A stretch of DNA of 63,797 nt from Thiodiazotropha sp050305635 (GCA_050305635.1 JBNLFS010000007.1:1-63797), one strand, 5' to 3'. Positions 16,978-26,273 are shown, numbered from the stretch's first letter. Program-made: numbers and translations. Notes: a model not told the origin generated them from the sequence alone.

Positions 16978-17664
16978 ACGTTCGGAAAACCGGTAGCCGG
17001 CGCCCCGCACCGTCTGCAGCAGCTTGTCCTTGCCGGTATCCTCCAGGGCCTTGCGCAGACGCCGGATATGCACGTCCACGGTGCGCTCCTCGATATACAC
17101 GTTGGTGCCCCAGACCCGGTCAAGCAGCTGGCCCCGGGAAAACACCCGTTCCCGGTGGGTCATGAAGTAGTGCAACAGGCGGAACTCCGTGGGGCCCAGG
17201 TCGACGACCTGCTCTTCGGAGGTCACCCGGTGACTCACCGGGTCGAGTTGCAGACCCTGGCAGTTGAGCACCTCCCCGGCCAGCAGAGGGGAGACCCGGC
17301 GCAGAATCGAACGAATCCGGGCCAGCAGTTCACGAGCCGAGAACGGCTTGGTGACATAATCCTCCGCACCGATTTCGAGTCCCTTGACCTTGTCGTTCTC
17401 CTCGCCCTTGGCGGTGAGCATGATGATGGGTATCGATTCGGTTTCACTGTCCTGCTTGAGACGGCCCGCCAGCTCGATGCCGCTCATGCCGGGCAGCATC
17501 CAGTCGAGCAGGATCAGGTCGGGGCGGGACTTCTTGATGAACCCGATCGCCTGTGTGGCGTCCTCGACCACATCCGCCTGGAAGCCGTCCTGCTCCAGAA
17601 TAAAGCGCAGCATCTCACCCACCGCCGGTTCATCGTCCACGGCCAGAATTCTTGGTATCGCCAT
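16972..17664 (-). CDS. phoB: Phosphate regulon response regulator PhoB
   Basis: 230-residue OmpR/PhoB-family activator. The receiver has the acidic pocket VDDE, phospho-Asp in LILLDWMLPG (~53), Thr in IIMLTAKG and Lys in VTKPFS. The C-terminal winged helix ends HIRRLRKALEDTGKDK. It is encoded directly upstream of pstS in the same direction. The usual partner kinase gene phoR is not beside it. A Pho box 52 bases before its start points to autoregulation. Confidence 0.95.
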   Translation of the reverse strand: MAIPRILAVDDEPAVGEMLRFILEQDGFQADVVEDATQAIGFIKKSRPDLILLDWMLPGMSGIELAGRLKQDSETESIPIIMLTAKGEENDKVKGLEIGAEDYVTKPFSARELLARIRSILRRVSPLLAGEVLNCQGLQLDPVSHRVTSEEQVVDLGPTEFRLLHYFMTHRERVFSRGQLLDRVWGTNVYIEERTVDVHIRRLRKALEDTGKDKLLQTVRGAGYRFSERL

Positions 17665-17715
17665 CTCCGTTTCCTAGTCATCAGATAGATCTGCCGGATA
17701 TTAAACAGGAGCTTT

Positions 17716-17733
17716 GTTACATCCAAATGACAG
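17716..17733 (-). promoter_or_regulatory. Pho box upstream of phoB
   Basis: Minus-strand CTGTCATTTGGATGTAAC: a perfect first half-site CTGTCAT, four bases, and a diverged second half ATGTAAC. Position and spacing suit PhoB autoactivation. Confidence 0.65.
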
Positions 17734-17834
17734 CGCACAGAGACGCCCGCCCCGCGGGTTTCAGCGGGGATTGCGTCAGGAATGGCGTTTTTCGGATACG
17801 GGGGTCGCGTAATGCGACACCCGATGGGCAGGAT

Positions 17835-18197
17835 TCAATTGCAATCCAGGGCAGGATCCAGCAACGAGGGATTGATCAGGGCATTGGGTCGTCCACGCAC
17901 CCCGGACTGGCTGATGACCCAATCGTACAGTTCCGGTTGGGGTTTCCAGAACATCACCCCGATGCCTTCGGGCTGGACATGGGTCACAACGCCCATGACC
18001 GACCATTGACGGCCGCCGCGGAACAGCTCAAGCTCCACCAGCGCTCCGGTGAGCATGGTCAGACTCTCGGTGCTGAGGAAGATCCCCTGCATGGAACAGT
18101 TCACCGCCTTGGCCGGCATCAGCCGCTGCTTGCGGTAGCGGATATAGACATCGCCGTCCAGGGGATAGCGTTTACTGTAGCGTTTTTCGACTGACAT
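17835..18197 (-). CDS. PilZ-domain protein, putative c-di-GMP receptor
   Basis: 120 residues, essentially one PilZ domain. The N-terminal arginine motif is in RYSKRYPLDG and the second motif NCSMQGIFL replaces the typical D/NxSxxG. The rest is a beta-barrel with a hydrophobic end (GIGVMFWKP). Such proteins bind cyclic di-GMP and modulate motility, secretion or matrix functions; the target is unknown. It stands alone between phoB and argS (opposite strand). Confidence 0.8.
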   Translation of the reverse strand: MSVEKRYSKRYPLDGDVYIRYRKQRLMPAKAVNCSMQGIFLSTESLTMLTGALVELELFRGGRQWSVMGVVTHVQPEGIGVMFWKPQPELYDWVISQSGVRGRPNALINPSLLDPALDCN

Positions 18198-18414
18198 GAT
18201 TTTCGTTTCCGTCTTTTGGGTACCCGTTCAGTCTAGAAGGGCCAAATGACCGCCGTGTGACGGTGAAATGAAGCGTTTTTGACCCTTTGCTGAGGTATTC
18301 CGCTCCCCGGACCCGCCACACCGGTATGCGCATGCGGACACCCCAGCGCTCCCACGTTTCCGCGATTTCCTGGTATCCTTGCCCACCCCAAAACAGGTTT
18401 TAGCCACGACAGCC

Positions 18415-20175
18415 ATGAAGAAACAAATCGAGGACCTGGTCTATTCGGCACTGCAGCAACTCGCCAGCCAGGGTTTGATCCCCGCTGAGGCACTGACCCG
18501 CCCTAAGATCGACCGCACCAAAGACAGCAGTCACGGCGACTTCGCTACCAACGCCGCGCTGGTGCTGGCGAAACCGGCCGGGCGCAATCCCCGGGAACTG
18601 GCCCAGGCGCTGGTCGCGGCCCTGCCGGCCTCCAAGCTGGTGGCCAAGTACGAGATCGCGGGTCCCGGTTTCATCAACTTCACCCTCACCCAGGACGCCT
18701 ACCATGCGCTGATCCCGGAGATTCTCCGTCAAGGACACGGCTTCGGCCGCAGCGATTTGGGAGCGGGAAAAAAGGTTCAGGTCGAGTACGTCTCCGCCAA
18801 CCCCACCGGCCCGCTGCATGTGGGGCACGGCCGGGGCGCGGCTTACGGCTCCGTGGTGGCGGACCTGCTCGAGGCGGCGGGTTTCCAGGTGCACCGGGAG
18901 TACTACGTCAACGATGCGGGACGGCAGATGGACATCCTCGCCACCTCGGTTTGGCTGCGCTATCTCGAGCTGTGCGACGCCACCCTGACCTTCCCCGCCA
19001 ACGGCTATAAAGGCGACTATGTATGGGACATCGCCGCCACCCTACACCGGGATCATGGCGAGACCTACCGCCACGACGCCGCCGAAGTCTTCGATGGAGT
19101 CCCCGCGGACGAACCCGCCGGGGGTGACAAGGAGGCGCACATCGACGGACTGATCGACCAGGCGAAGAAACTGCTTGGCGACAACCGCTACCGCTTTGTC
19201 TTTGAGCTGGGGCTCAACACGATATTGGACGACATCCGGGACGACCTCTCCCTGTTCGGCGTGCGCTACGACGAATGGTACTCGGAGCGCAGTCTCACCG
19301 AGTCCGGCGCGGTAAACCGGGTTATCGAGCGCCTGCGCGCCAGTGGCCACCTGTACGAGAAAGAGGGTGCCCTGTGGTTCCGTTCCACCGATTTCGGCGA
19401 CGACCTGGATCGGGTCGTGGTACGGGACAACGGTCAGACCACCTACTTCGCCTCGGATATCGCCTACCACCTGGACAAGATGGAGCGCGGTTTCGACCGG
19501 GTCATCGACATCTGGGGCGCCGATCATCATGGCTATGTGCCCCGGGTCAAGGCGGCCCTGAGCGCCCTGGGCAACCAAGCGGACAAGTTGGATGTGCTGT
19601 TGGTGCAGTTCGCGATCCTCTATCGCAACGGCGCCAAGGTTCAGATGTCGACCCGCTCCGGTGAATTCGTGACCCTGCGGGAGCTGCGCAAAGAGGTTGG
19701 CGCGGATGCGGCCCGTTTTTTCTATGTGATGCGAAAATGCGAACAGCACATGGATTTCGACCTGGATCTGGCCAAGTCCCAATCCAGCGACAACCCGGTC
19801 TACTACGTCCAGTATGCCCATGCGCGCATCTGCAGTGTGCTGCAGCAGGCGGCCGAGCAGCAGATCGTCATCGAAAGCGACCCCCGCGCGGTGGACTACC
19901 ATTGCCTCAGCGAACCCCATGAGCAGGCCCTCATGACTAGGCTGGCTAAATACCCGGAAATCCTCGAGCTGTCGGCCCTCAATGAGGAACCCCACCAGCT
20001 GACCCACTATCTGCGGGACCTGGCCACGGACTTCCATACCTACTACAACGCCCATAAATTCCTCATCGAGGATAAGGCGTTGCGCAATGCCCGGCTGCAG
20101 CTGATCCTGGCCACCCGCCAGGTGTTGCGCAACGGCCTGGGACTGCTGGGGGTCAGCGCCCCGGAAAAGATGTAA
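18415..20175 (+). CDS. argS: Arginyl-tRNA synthetase
   Basis: 586-residue class Ia synthetase charging tRNA-Arg. HIGH-type motif SANPTGPLHVGHGRGA near residue 130; the KMSKS position reads VQMSTRSGEF, as usual in ArgS enzymes that lack canonical KMSKS. The C-terminal anticodon-binding domain holds YVQYAHARICSVL. The start at 18415 (MKKQIEDL) aligns with family N-termini; a start 12 codons upstream is possible but weaker. A SPOR gene follows 16 bases later. Confidence 0.97.
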   Translation: MKKQIEDLVYSALQQLASQGLIPAEALTRPKIDRTKDSSHGDFATNAALVLAKPAGRNPRELAQALVAALPASKLVAKYEIAGPGFINFTLTQDAYHALIPEILRQGHGFGRSDLGAGKKVQVEYVSANPTGPLHVGHGRGAAYGSVVADLLEAAGFQVHREYYVNDAGRQMDILATSVWLRYLELCDATLTFPANGYKGDYVWDIAATLHRDHGETYRHDAAEVFDGVPADEPAGGDKEAHIDGLIDQAKKLLGDNRYRFVFELGLNTILDDIRDDLSLFGVRYDEWYSERSLTESGAVNRVIERLRASGHLYEKEGALWFRSTDFGDDLDRVVVRDNGQTTYFASDIAYHLDKMERGFDRVIDIWGADHHGYVPRVKAALSALGNQADKLDVLLVQFAILYRNGAKVQMSTRSGEFVTLRELRKEVGADAARFFYVMRKCEQHMDFDLDLAKSQSSDNPVYYVQYAHARICSVLQQAAEQQIVIESDPRAVDYHCLSEPHEQALMTRLAKYPEILELSALNEEPHQLTHYLRDLATDFHTYYNAHKFLIEDKALRNARLQLILATRQVLRNGLGLLGVSAPEKM

Positions 20176-20191
20176 CCCGGAACCTGCGGAA

Positions 20192-20785
20192 ATGGCGGAC
20201 TATAAACATCGTGCCGGCGGCGCCAAGCCCCGCGCCAAAACCAGCTGCAGCTGCGGTTTTCACCTGTTTGCCGGAGTGGTGGCCGGAGCCTTCCTGATGG
20301 GGTTGGCCTGGCTTCAGCTCGGCCCGCAACTCGCCGACGGGGATGTGCCCGGGATCAAGTCACGTCCGCAGCCGAAGACCGCCCAGGAGTCATCACCCCC
20401 GGCGCCGAAGCCCACCTTCGAGTTCTACACCATCCTGCCGGAAATGGAGGTAGTGATCCCCGACGAGGAGATCGTCGCACCCGAAGAGCCGCCGGTGGCA
20501 CACAAACCGCAGCCCCGTGAGACGACCACCGCTTCGATTCCGGAACAGGGGGGATACATCCTGCAGATGGGTTCATTCCGCAAGTACCAGGATGCGGACC
20601 GCCTCAAGGCACGCCTGGCGCTGATCGGCATCGAGGCGGAGATCCAGAAGGTCAGCATCAACAACCGGGATACCTATCATCGGGTGCGCAGCGGCCCCTA
20701 TGCCACCCAGTCCCAACTCAATGCGGCCCGCAAACTGGCCCGGGAAAACGACATCACCAGTCTGGTGATCAAACTCAAAAACTGA
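20192..20785 (+). CDS. SPOR-domain cell-division-like membrane protein (FtsN-like)
   Basis: 197 residues: a short cytoplasmic basic N-terminus, one TM helix (HLFAGVVAGAFLMGLAWLQL, ~28-47), a Pro-rich periplasmic linker, and a C-terminal SPOR domain starting GGYILQMGSF and ending ITSLVIKL. SPOR domains bind denuded septal peptidoglycan. Placement right after argS is common for FtsN-like genes in gammaproteobacteria. Probable septal protein; FtsN identity is an inference. Confidence 0.82.
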   Translation: MADYKHRAGGAKPRAKTSCSCGFHLFAGVVAGAFLMGLAWLQLGPQLADGDVPGIKSRPQPKTAQESSPPAPKPTFEFYTILPEMEVVIPDEEIVAPEEPPVAHKPQPRETTTASIPEQGGYILQMGSFRKYQDADRLKARLALIGIEAEIQKVSINNRDTYHRVRSGPYATQSQLNAARKLARENDITSLVIKLKN

Positions 20786-20806
20786 AGCATCGAGCGAAAA
20801 CACAGC

Positions 20807-21148
20807 ATGACTCAACTACCCGCCTGCCCGAAATGCGGCTCGGAATACACCTACCAGGACGGCCCGCTACTGATCTGTCCCGAGTGCGCCCACGAATGGT
20901 CGCCTGAGGAAGCCAACACTCAAGCGTCCGACGAACTCATCGTCATGGACGCCCACGGCAATCGGCTTGAGGACGGAGACAGCGTATCCGTCATCAAGGA
21001 CCTGAAGGTCAAAGGCAGTTCATCCGTTGTTAAAGTGGGTACGAAAGTGAAGAACATCCGTCTGGTCGAGGGCGACCACAACATCGACTGCAAGATCGAT
21101 GGTATCGGCGCCATGAAGCTCAAATCCGAGTTCGTCAAGAAATCCTGA
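20807..21148 (+). CDS. yjdM: YjdM/PhnA family zinc-ribbon protein
   Basis: 113 residues. N-terminal zinc ribbon CPKCGSEYTY ... ICPECAHEW, then the conserved beta domain VKGSSSVVKVGTKVKNIRL. Once named PhnA (alkylphosphonate uptake), but the family role is still unclear and it is not phosphonoacetate hydrolase. It follows the SPOR gene by 21 bases in the same direction and converges on the next gene. Confidence 0.9.
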   Translation: MTQLPACPKCGSEYTYQDGPLLICPECAHEWSPEEANTQASDELIVMDAHGNRLEDGDSVSVIKDLKVKGSSSVVKVGTKVKNIRLVEGDHNIDCKIDGIGAMKLKSEFVKKS

Positions 21149-21161
21149 TCTCCGCCAACCG

Positions 21162-21647
21162 TCATGCGGACGGATTCCGCAGGCGGTGCCGCCAAAGCCC
21201 CAGCACGTACATCACGCCAAAGGAGAAGCTGATCAACGAAGAGATCGCCATAAAGGCCATACTCTCCTGCAGCTCGTGCGCATAAGGGTGCTCCGACATC
21301 AACAGCAGCGGAATGCCTCCGAGCCCTCTTAACAGGTAGATGGCCGCGATGCCCGCCAAAACAGTTTTCAACCAGGGCAATCGCCGCATCAGACCGGCCC
21401 CTGAAAATGCATACAGCCCCCAAACAGCGAACACCGCAGCGATGCACAAGGTCAGGATCGCAGGATAGACATCCCCTTCTTCCGCCATACGAGCCAGCGC
21501 TTCCCCTGCCCCGAAAAAGCGATACCATCCACCGCCACCGATCACTATGGCGATGTGCAGCGCGGCCACTGCAAGACTGCACAGGCCTCCCGCCAACAGA
21601 AACGGATTGTCTGTTTTCACTTTGTCTCTCCCTGAATCGTTACACAC
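21162..21647 (-). CDS. Small four-helix inner-membrane protein, unknown function
   Basis: 161 residues with four hydrophobic segments (about 18-36, 62-82, 90-110, 130-152) and conserved-looking GGGWYRFFGAGE between the first two. No signature of a known transporter or enzyme. The start could also be the GTG ten codons in. It converges on yjdM with 13 bases between the stops. Confidence 0.7.
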   Translation of the reverse strand: MCNDSGRDKVKTDNPFLLAGGLCSLAVAALHIAIVIGGGGWYRFFGAGEALARMAEEGDVYPAILTLCIAAVFAVWGLYAFSGAGLMRRLPWLKTVLAGIAAIYLLRGLGGIPLLLMSEHPYAHELQESMAFMAISSLISFSFGVMYVLGLWRHRLRNPSA

Positions 21648-21659
21648 CCGGTCATAAAA

Positions 21660-21832
21660 ACTTCATCGCCCGATGAAGGAAATGACACAGAGCATCGCCA
21701 GAATATGTACTCGCGGAAACGCTGTACAGAGAAAGGTGCCAGGGAGGCACAGTTACTGATAGGGACCTCGGTTGCAAAACACAAGCAAGGGAATGATCCG
21801 AATTTAAAGTGGCCATCCGGCCACTTTTTTTT
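21660..21832 (+). ncRNA. Candidate structured small RNA
   Basis: The gene-free stretch 21648-21974 holds three hairpins: CTTCATCG/CGATGAAG (21661-21678), GTGCC/GGCAC (21738-21752), and a textbook terminator at 21806-21832. No coding frame leads into that terminator, which would fit a small plus-strand RNA of up to ~170 bases. The promoter is not convincing. Beyond 21832 up to the next gene a short plus frame exists that I do not recognise. Confidence 0.3.
21806..21832 (+). terminator. Intrinsic terminator with no upstream gene
   Basis: AAAGTGGCC, loop ATCC, GGCCACTTT, then five more T. Strong on the plus strand. The nearest plus-strand gene (yjdM) ends 660 bases upstream with an antisense gene in between. 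Confidence 0.8.
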
Positions 21833-21974
21833 GCCTGCCTGCGGGCTGACCCGTGGACCTTCGAGAGTGAAGCCCTCCGGGACAACATCGAGATTGGCCC
21901 TGGCGATTCCTTCGGGATCAGCGTGTTGAACCTGGACGACTCACCCTCCAATGAGATTCGAACGGAATCCCCGT

Positions 21975-22664
21975 TCAAGCTGAAATATCGAAAACGAGGC
22001 CCACCCCCGCGGTCAAAACCATGGCCAACGCGCCCCAAAAAGTCACCCGGACCGTGGCCCGCAGTACCGGGGCACCCCCCGCTCGCGCCGCAAGAGCACC
22101 TAAAGATCCCAGAAACAACAGCGAACTCAGCGCCACATAGAGGATCAACTCTGATCGGGGCGCATACCAGGCCGCCAACAGGGGCAAGGCCGCTCCCACC
22201 GTGAAGGTCAGGGCCGAGGAGATCCCGGCGAGCACCGGCTGAGCCCGTCCGGTATCGGTGATTCCGATTTCATCCCGGGCATGTGCCTCCAAGGCATTGT
22301 GCGCCATCAACTGATCGGCCACCTGAACCGCCAGGTGCTCATCGAGTCCGCGCGCCACATAGATCTCGGCCAGTTCCCGCATCTCCAGTTCCCGGTCCTC
22401 CTCCAGCGCCCGTTGCTCCAGCTCCAGGTCAGCGGCTTCCATATCCGCCTGGGAACTCACCGAGACATACTCCCCCGCAGCCATGGACATGGCCCCCGCC
22501 ACCAGTCCCGCCAGGCCGGCCAGCAGGACATCCGCCTGAGCCACCTGAGCGGCGGCCACGCCGATCACCAGGCTGGCGGTCGAGACGATGCCGTCATTCG
22601 CACCCATGACCGCGGCGCGCAACCAGCCGCTGCGATGTGAACGATGATGTTCTAATTGAGGCAT
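21975..22664 (-). CDS. VIT1/CCC1 family iron/manganese transporter
   Basis: 229-residue membrane protein. Family start motif GANDGIVSTASLVIGVAAA in TM1, MSMAAGEYVSVSSQAD after TM2, a charged helical middle (EQRALEEDRELEMREL) that in VIT1 binds metal, and three C-terminal TM helices. VIT/CCC1 proteins move Fe(II) or Mn(II) out of the cytoplasm. The start at 22664 (MPQLEHH) is chosen because TAGGAGTT precedes it; 22676 is possible. Confidence 0.88.
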   Translation of the reverse strand: MPQLEHHRSHRSGWLRAAVMGANDGIVSTASLVIGVAAAQVAQADVLLAGLAGLVAGAMSMAAGEYVSVSSQADMEAADLELEQRALEEDRELEMRELAEIYVARGLDEHLAVQVADQLMAHNALEAHARDEIGITDTGRAQPVLAGISSALTFTVGAALPLLAAWYAPRSELILYVALSSLLFLGSLGALAARAGGAPVLRATVRVTFWGALAMVLTAGVGLVFDISA

Positions 22665-22802
22665 AACTCCTACCATCCCAAAACATCGAAATACTGACTT
22701 GAACCGGAAGCGTGAATGGGACCCGCACCGGCGGACATCCCGACACCCAAGGCGCGAACCCCCGAGTCCGGTCCCGGGTCATGTTAACGCAACCCGCCCC
22801 CC

Positions 22803-23129
22803 TCAACAGTCCCGATAAAACACCGCCAGCCAGATTGTAATAATCTGCGGATCGGTCCAGCTCACCCGGTGCCGGGTATGCGCGGGTATCATCAGGTAGT
22901 CACCCGCGACCAGTTCGACGTCCGGCTGATCCTCAAACGCCAGCCGCGCGCCCCCCTGGAGCAGTACCACCCACTCATGCTCATCCTGATCATACCATCC
23001 CGATTCGGGGGATGCCTGACCCTGGGAAAGGATCCGCTCGATGCGCACCGAACGGTTTCGGAGTACCTCGTCGAAACACTCACGGGAGAGGCTGTCCGGT
23101 AGATGTTCAAACAGATTTCCGTCGGCCAT
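22803..23129 (-). CDS. Cupin-domain protein
   Basis: 108 residues, one cupin barrel: motif 1 region WYDQDEHEWVVLLQGGARLAF, motif 2 region GDYLMIPAHTRHRV with two His. Probably binds a metal; the substrate is unknown. It resembles small cupins annotated as phosphoribosylaminoimidazole-carboxylase-like or cysteine-dioxygenase-like, but nothing distinguishes these. It stands between the VIT gene and an acyltransferase on the same strand. Confidence 0.8.
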   Translation of the reverse strand: MADGNLFEHLPDSLSRECFDEVLRNRSVRIERILSQGQASPESGWYDQDEHEWVVLLQGGARLAFEDQPDVELVAGDYLMIPAHTRHRVSWTDPQIITIWLAVFYRDC

Positions 23130-23160
23130 GCAGCAACTCCTTATGGCAGTTCGACCCGTA

Positions 23161-24249
23161 TCACCCCGTCAGGGATTTATCCGCCGGAACGGTTTCCGAA
23201 CGGGCGGTCTCGCCAGGCTGGGCGCGTTTAATGGGGAAATAGAGCGGTCGCAGAAAACGGTTTCGCTCCACGATCACTTTGATGAACAGCGGAAAGGTTA
23301 CGCTGAAAGCGTAGGAGATCGCCCCCGTCACCAACAACCAATCCGCGGAGAGCCACAGATTGAACCCGGTCTGCAGCTTCGCCATCAGAACATAGTGAAA
23401 GATGAGTATGAACAGACTTGCGGAGCCGAATGCCTTGAAAAACGACTTGATAGGGGAGACCCGGGAAAACAGATAGGAAATGGTCAGCACCAGGTAAATT
23501 CCGGACACCGCTCCGAATGTCGCGAGCACCGGTTCTTTGTACAACCTGCGATTGAGATCAATAGCCGCATCGGTAAACGCCACGATCGAGAAGAACACCA
23601 CCAGCATCCCGCTCAGCAGCCAGGGATTGGGCTCAAACTCCCTGACATTCCGACTCAGGAAATGGCCCGCCAAGAAATACGCCATGCTGATAAAAACCAG
23701 ATCGACACTGAACGGCAAGCCGGAAAGAGTGTAGCTCTGTCCTAACAAGCTGAACTCGGCCCCGTGAAACAACGCCATCCAATACACCCCGAACATAAGC
23801 ATCAGGAGCAGCATCATAGACTTCAGCGCAGCAGAGCGTGTATCAAGCTTGAGCCAGCGAACCAGTACATAGGAACCCATGAACAGGGTCCACAACATGG
23901 TGAGAAACCACATCGGAGTCCAGCGGATGGTGTCACCGATGCCATAGAGAATACCCAAAGCCTCATCCAGGATGTGATCCCGGCCCAGCAGGATCGAGGT
24001 CAGCAACAGCAACCCAAGGGTGACGAAATAGGGTTTGAGCAAGGCTTCCGTCTTGCGTGCAAAAAACTCTGCCGGGGGCGCAACTGCCTTGAAAAACACC
24101 CCAGAGAGGAAGAAAAACAGAGGCATGCGGAACAGCCCCATGGCACTGCTCACTTCTGAATAACGCGACGCGAGTTGGCTGTGGTGAAATGCCACTAACA
24201 GGATACTCATACCCTTAGCCACATCGATGAGGTCGATCCGGTTACGCAT
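23161..24249 (-). CDS. Acyltransferase 3 family membrane protein
   Basis: 362 residues with about ten TM helices. Family start RIDLIDVAKGMSILLVAFHHS with the catalytic-type His in TM1, then RMPLFFFLSGVFFK. Such enzymes O-acetylate surface sugars such as exopolysaccharide or O-antigen (fucose-4-O-acetylase type). The start at 24249 matches the family N-terminus; the upstream frame to 24342 looks spurious. Divergent from the OpgC-like gene. Confidence 0.82.
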   Translation of the reverse strand: MRNRIDLIDVAKGMSILLVAFHHSQLASRYSEVSSAMGLFRMPLFFFLSGVFFKAVAPPAEFFARKTEALLKPYFVTLGLLLLTSILLGRDHILDEALGILYGIGDTIRWTPMWFLTMLWTLFMGSYVLVRWLKLDTRSAALKSMMLLLMLMFGVYWMALFHGAEFSLLGQSYTLSGLPFSVDLVFISMAYFLAGHFLSRNVREFEPNPWLLSGMLVVFFSIVAFTDAAIDLNRRLYKEPVLATFGAVSGIYLVLTISYLFSRVSPIKSFFKAFGSASLFILIFHYVLMAKLQTGFNLWLSADWLLVTGAISYAFSVTFPLFIKVIVERNRFLRPLYFPIKRAQPGETARSETVPADKSLTG

Positions 24250-24667
24250 GGACAGTCTCTTGTTCGTAGGTGGAAATCGGTGCCTTATCTCACGCGCGAC
24301 CGAATGACTCGCGATAAACCTTCCGGGCACCCAGACCCGCAACGTCCCATTATCTCAAGCCGGGGAAACCTTGGCGAGCAACAATCCTCTAAATCACCCG
24401 CAACCCGCCCAGGGTCTGTTAACACTGAATCCGATAGGCCCAAGATCAGGTGCTGGATTCCCTTGCAGAGCCATCAAGCATCGACCAATTTGGGACCAGT
24501 TCATTAAACGGACCTCGGACTCCGATGCTACAATCCCGTGCGCGCAAAATGAACCTTGGTTTCAGCGGGCCCTACAGGCATCTGGAACCATGTTCAACAA
24601 TACCCCCTGGAACGCGATTCCGACGCTGCGGTCAGAGGCAGGGGTTTCCCGTCATTTAAGATTCACT
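24250..24667. other. 418-bp divergent intergenic region
   Basis: Lies between two divergently transcribed acyltransferase-superfamily genes and must hold both promoters, but no clear -35/-10 pair, operator or repeat could be singled out. An open frame runs through it into opgC but lacks family similarity. Confidence 0.5.
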
Positions 24668-25846
24668 ATGCACGAACCACATCATCTAGCCTATCCGGAG
24701 CACGACAAAAGGGACCTGAGGCTCGACTTCATGCGCGGTCTGATCATGGTGTATGTGGTGGTGGTGCACCTTGAGTACTACTCCCTGTTATCCATGCTCG
24801 CCTGGGAGCGCCTGGGGCTTGTCTCCAGCGCCGAGGGGTTCGTCATGCTCTCGGGTCTGGTGGTGGGTCTGGTATATGGTAAACGCGCCCGCTTGGAGGG
24901 GTTGCGCGCGGCCGCGAGCAAACTCTGGCAGCGGGCTTTCAAGCTCTACCGGGTCAATCTTTTCGTCATACTCAGCATCGCCCTGATCAGCTTCCTGCCG
25001 TACATAAACAGCTTCGAGGTCACCCATTGGTGGATTCCGAATCAACGCGACCACGCCTTCTACCTCTACCCTCCCGACATAGCGCCCTGGTGGACCTGGC
25101 TGTGGCAGGCCCTGACCCTGCAGATCGGTCCGCACCAGTTCCAGATCATCGGACTGTATGTGATCCTGCTGAGTCTCGCACCCCTCGCCATCCAGACTCT
25201 GATACGCGGTCATCTGGCCTGGCTGCTACTGATCTCCTGGTCGCTGTACCTCGCCAACCTGTTCCTGGGACTGCAACTCACACCGGCCCGCTTCGAACTG
25301 GGCTTTCCCCTGTTGTCCTGGCAAATGCTGTTCTTCACCGGTCTGGCGGTCGGTTTTTACCGGGAACAGGTGTTGGGCTGGCTGGTTGCGGACCCCAACC
25401 GCTGGTTCGGTCACCTGGCCGGCGCCCTCTGCCTGGGCTTTATCCTGCTCGCCTATAACGCACCCAACCCCCTGTTCTGGCCCTGGCCGACCGCGTCCTT
25501 CATCTCGCCCGACACCTACCTGGAGCTGCGCGGATTCTGGTTCGACAAGACGCTCCTCGGACCGGGCCGGGTGCTCAACAACTTTGCCCTGTTCGTCAGC
25601 ATGTATATCCTGTTGAGCCGATACTGGCGGATCTTCGATCGGGCCCTGGGCTGGCTGCTGATTCCCCTGGGGCAGTCCTCGCTCTACGTATTCACGGTGC
25701 ATGTCTATATCCTTCTGCTGGCGAGCAACCTCCCGATACCGATCCTGGGTAACCTGTTCTGGGGGACCCTGGTGCACGGCTCGGCGATCCTGCTGATCTG
25801 GCTGATGGTCAGGCACCGGGTGCTGTTCAACTGGATCCCCCGCTGA
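24668..25846 (+). CDS. opgC: OpgC-like acyltransferase membrane protein
   Basis: 392 residues with roughly ten TM helices. The start KRDLRLDFMRGLIMVYVVVVH and SSAEGFVMLSGLVVGLVYGKR match the OpgC family, which succinylates osmoregulated periplasmic glucans. The start at 24668 (MHEPHHL) is the nearest ATG before the conserved region; an open frame extends 99 codons upstream but lacks similarity. No opgGH is in the window, so the glucan substrate is inferred from family only. Confidence 0.78.
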   Translation: MHEPHHLAYPEHDKRDLRLDFMRGLIMVYVVVVHLEYYSLLSMLAWERLGLVSSAEGFVMLSGLVVGLVYGKRARLEGLRAAASKLWQRAFKLYRVNLFVILSIALISFLPYINSFEVTHWWIPNQRDHAFYLYPPDIAPWWTWLWQALTLQIGPHQFQIIGLYVILLSLAPLAIQTLIRGHLAWLLLISWSLYLANLFLGLQLTPARFELGFPLLSWQMLFFTGLAVGFYREQVLGWLVADPNRWFGHLAGALCLGFILLAYNAPNPLFWPWPTASFISPDTYLELRGFWFDKTLLGPGRVLNNFALFVSMYILLSRYWRIFDRALGWLLIPLGQSSLYVFTVHVYILLLASNLPIPILGNLFWGTLVHGSAILLIWLMVRHRVLFNWIPR

Positions 25847-25880
25847 ACCTGGCTGTTTCACACCAAACCGGAGAATGCTC

Positions 25881-26225
25881 ATGAAAGACGATAGCGCCAC
25901 ACAGGGAACGACCTGCAACCTGCGCAGCGAACCGGACCTGTCCGGGGTGGCGGTCGTGAAACTGCATCCCGAACCCGCGTTGCCGGACTACCTGGCGGCC
26001 ATGAAGCGGGCCAACGCGGAAGCGGACGCACGCCTGGGGGAACACATGCTGCTCTCCTGGTACGACCGGGACCGGGATTTCGAATCACCCCAGCATGCCA
26101 GCGAATGCCACTTGGACAGCGCCATACCCGGCTATGTGGATTACGGGATCTACCATGGCGCCACCCTGATGGTGGACATCGAGGACGGTCGTTTCGTGTT
26201 TTTCTACCTGCCGGTGGATTTGTAA
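25881..26225 (+). CDS. Conserved small protein, AF1514-like family, unknown function
   Basis: 114 residues. The C-terminal half LLSWYDRDRDFESP, SAIPGYVDYGIYHGATLMVD and GRFVFFYLPVD looks like the uncharacterised family often named AF1514. No membrane segment or signal. The start at 25881 has CGGAGA at good spacing; an ATG six bases earlier is too close. It sits 34 bases after opgC. Confidence 0.65.
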   Translation: MKDDSATQGTTCNLRSEPDLSGVAVVKLHPEPALPDYLAAMKRANAEADARLGEHMLLSWYDRDRDFESPQHASECHLDSAIPGYVDYGIYHGATLMVDIEDGRFVFFYLPVDL

Positions 26226-26240
26226 ACCGGTGAGTCCACA

Positions 26241-26273
26241 GTAGCCCGGGTGAAGCAACGCGTAACCCGGGAG
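26241..26273. repeat. CCCGGG-type REP-like repeat
   Basis: GTAGCCCGGGTGAAGCAACG then CGTAACCCGGGAG. First of four repeat units filling the gap 26226-26658; the others are listed next. A degenerate half-unit of the TAGGTCGGGT family lies at 26297-26310. Confidence 0.65.

Noticed and set aside
21809..22204. 131-codon plus-strand frame beginning in the terminator
   Set aside because: The first ~50 residues look protein-like, but the rest is antisense to the VIT gene and the start lies in the terminator stem.
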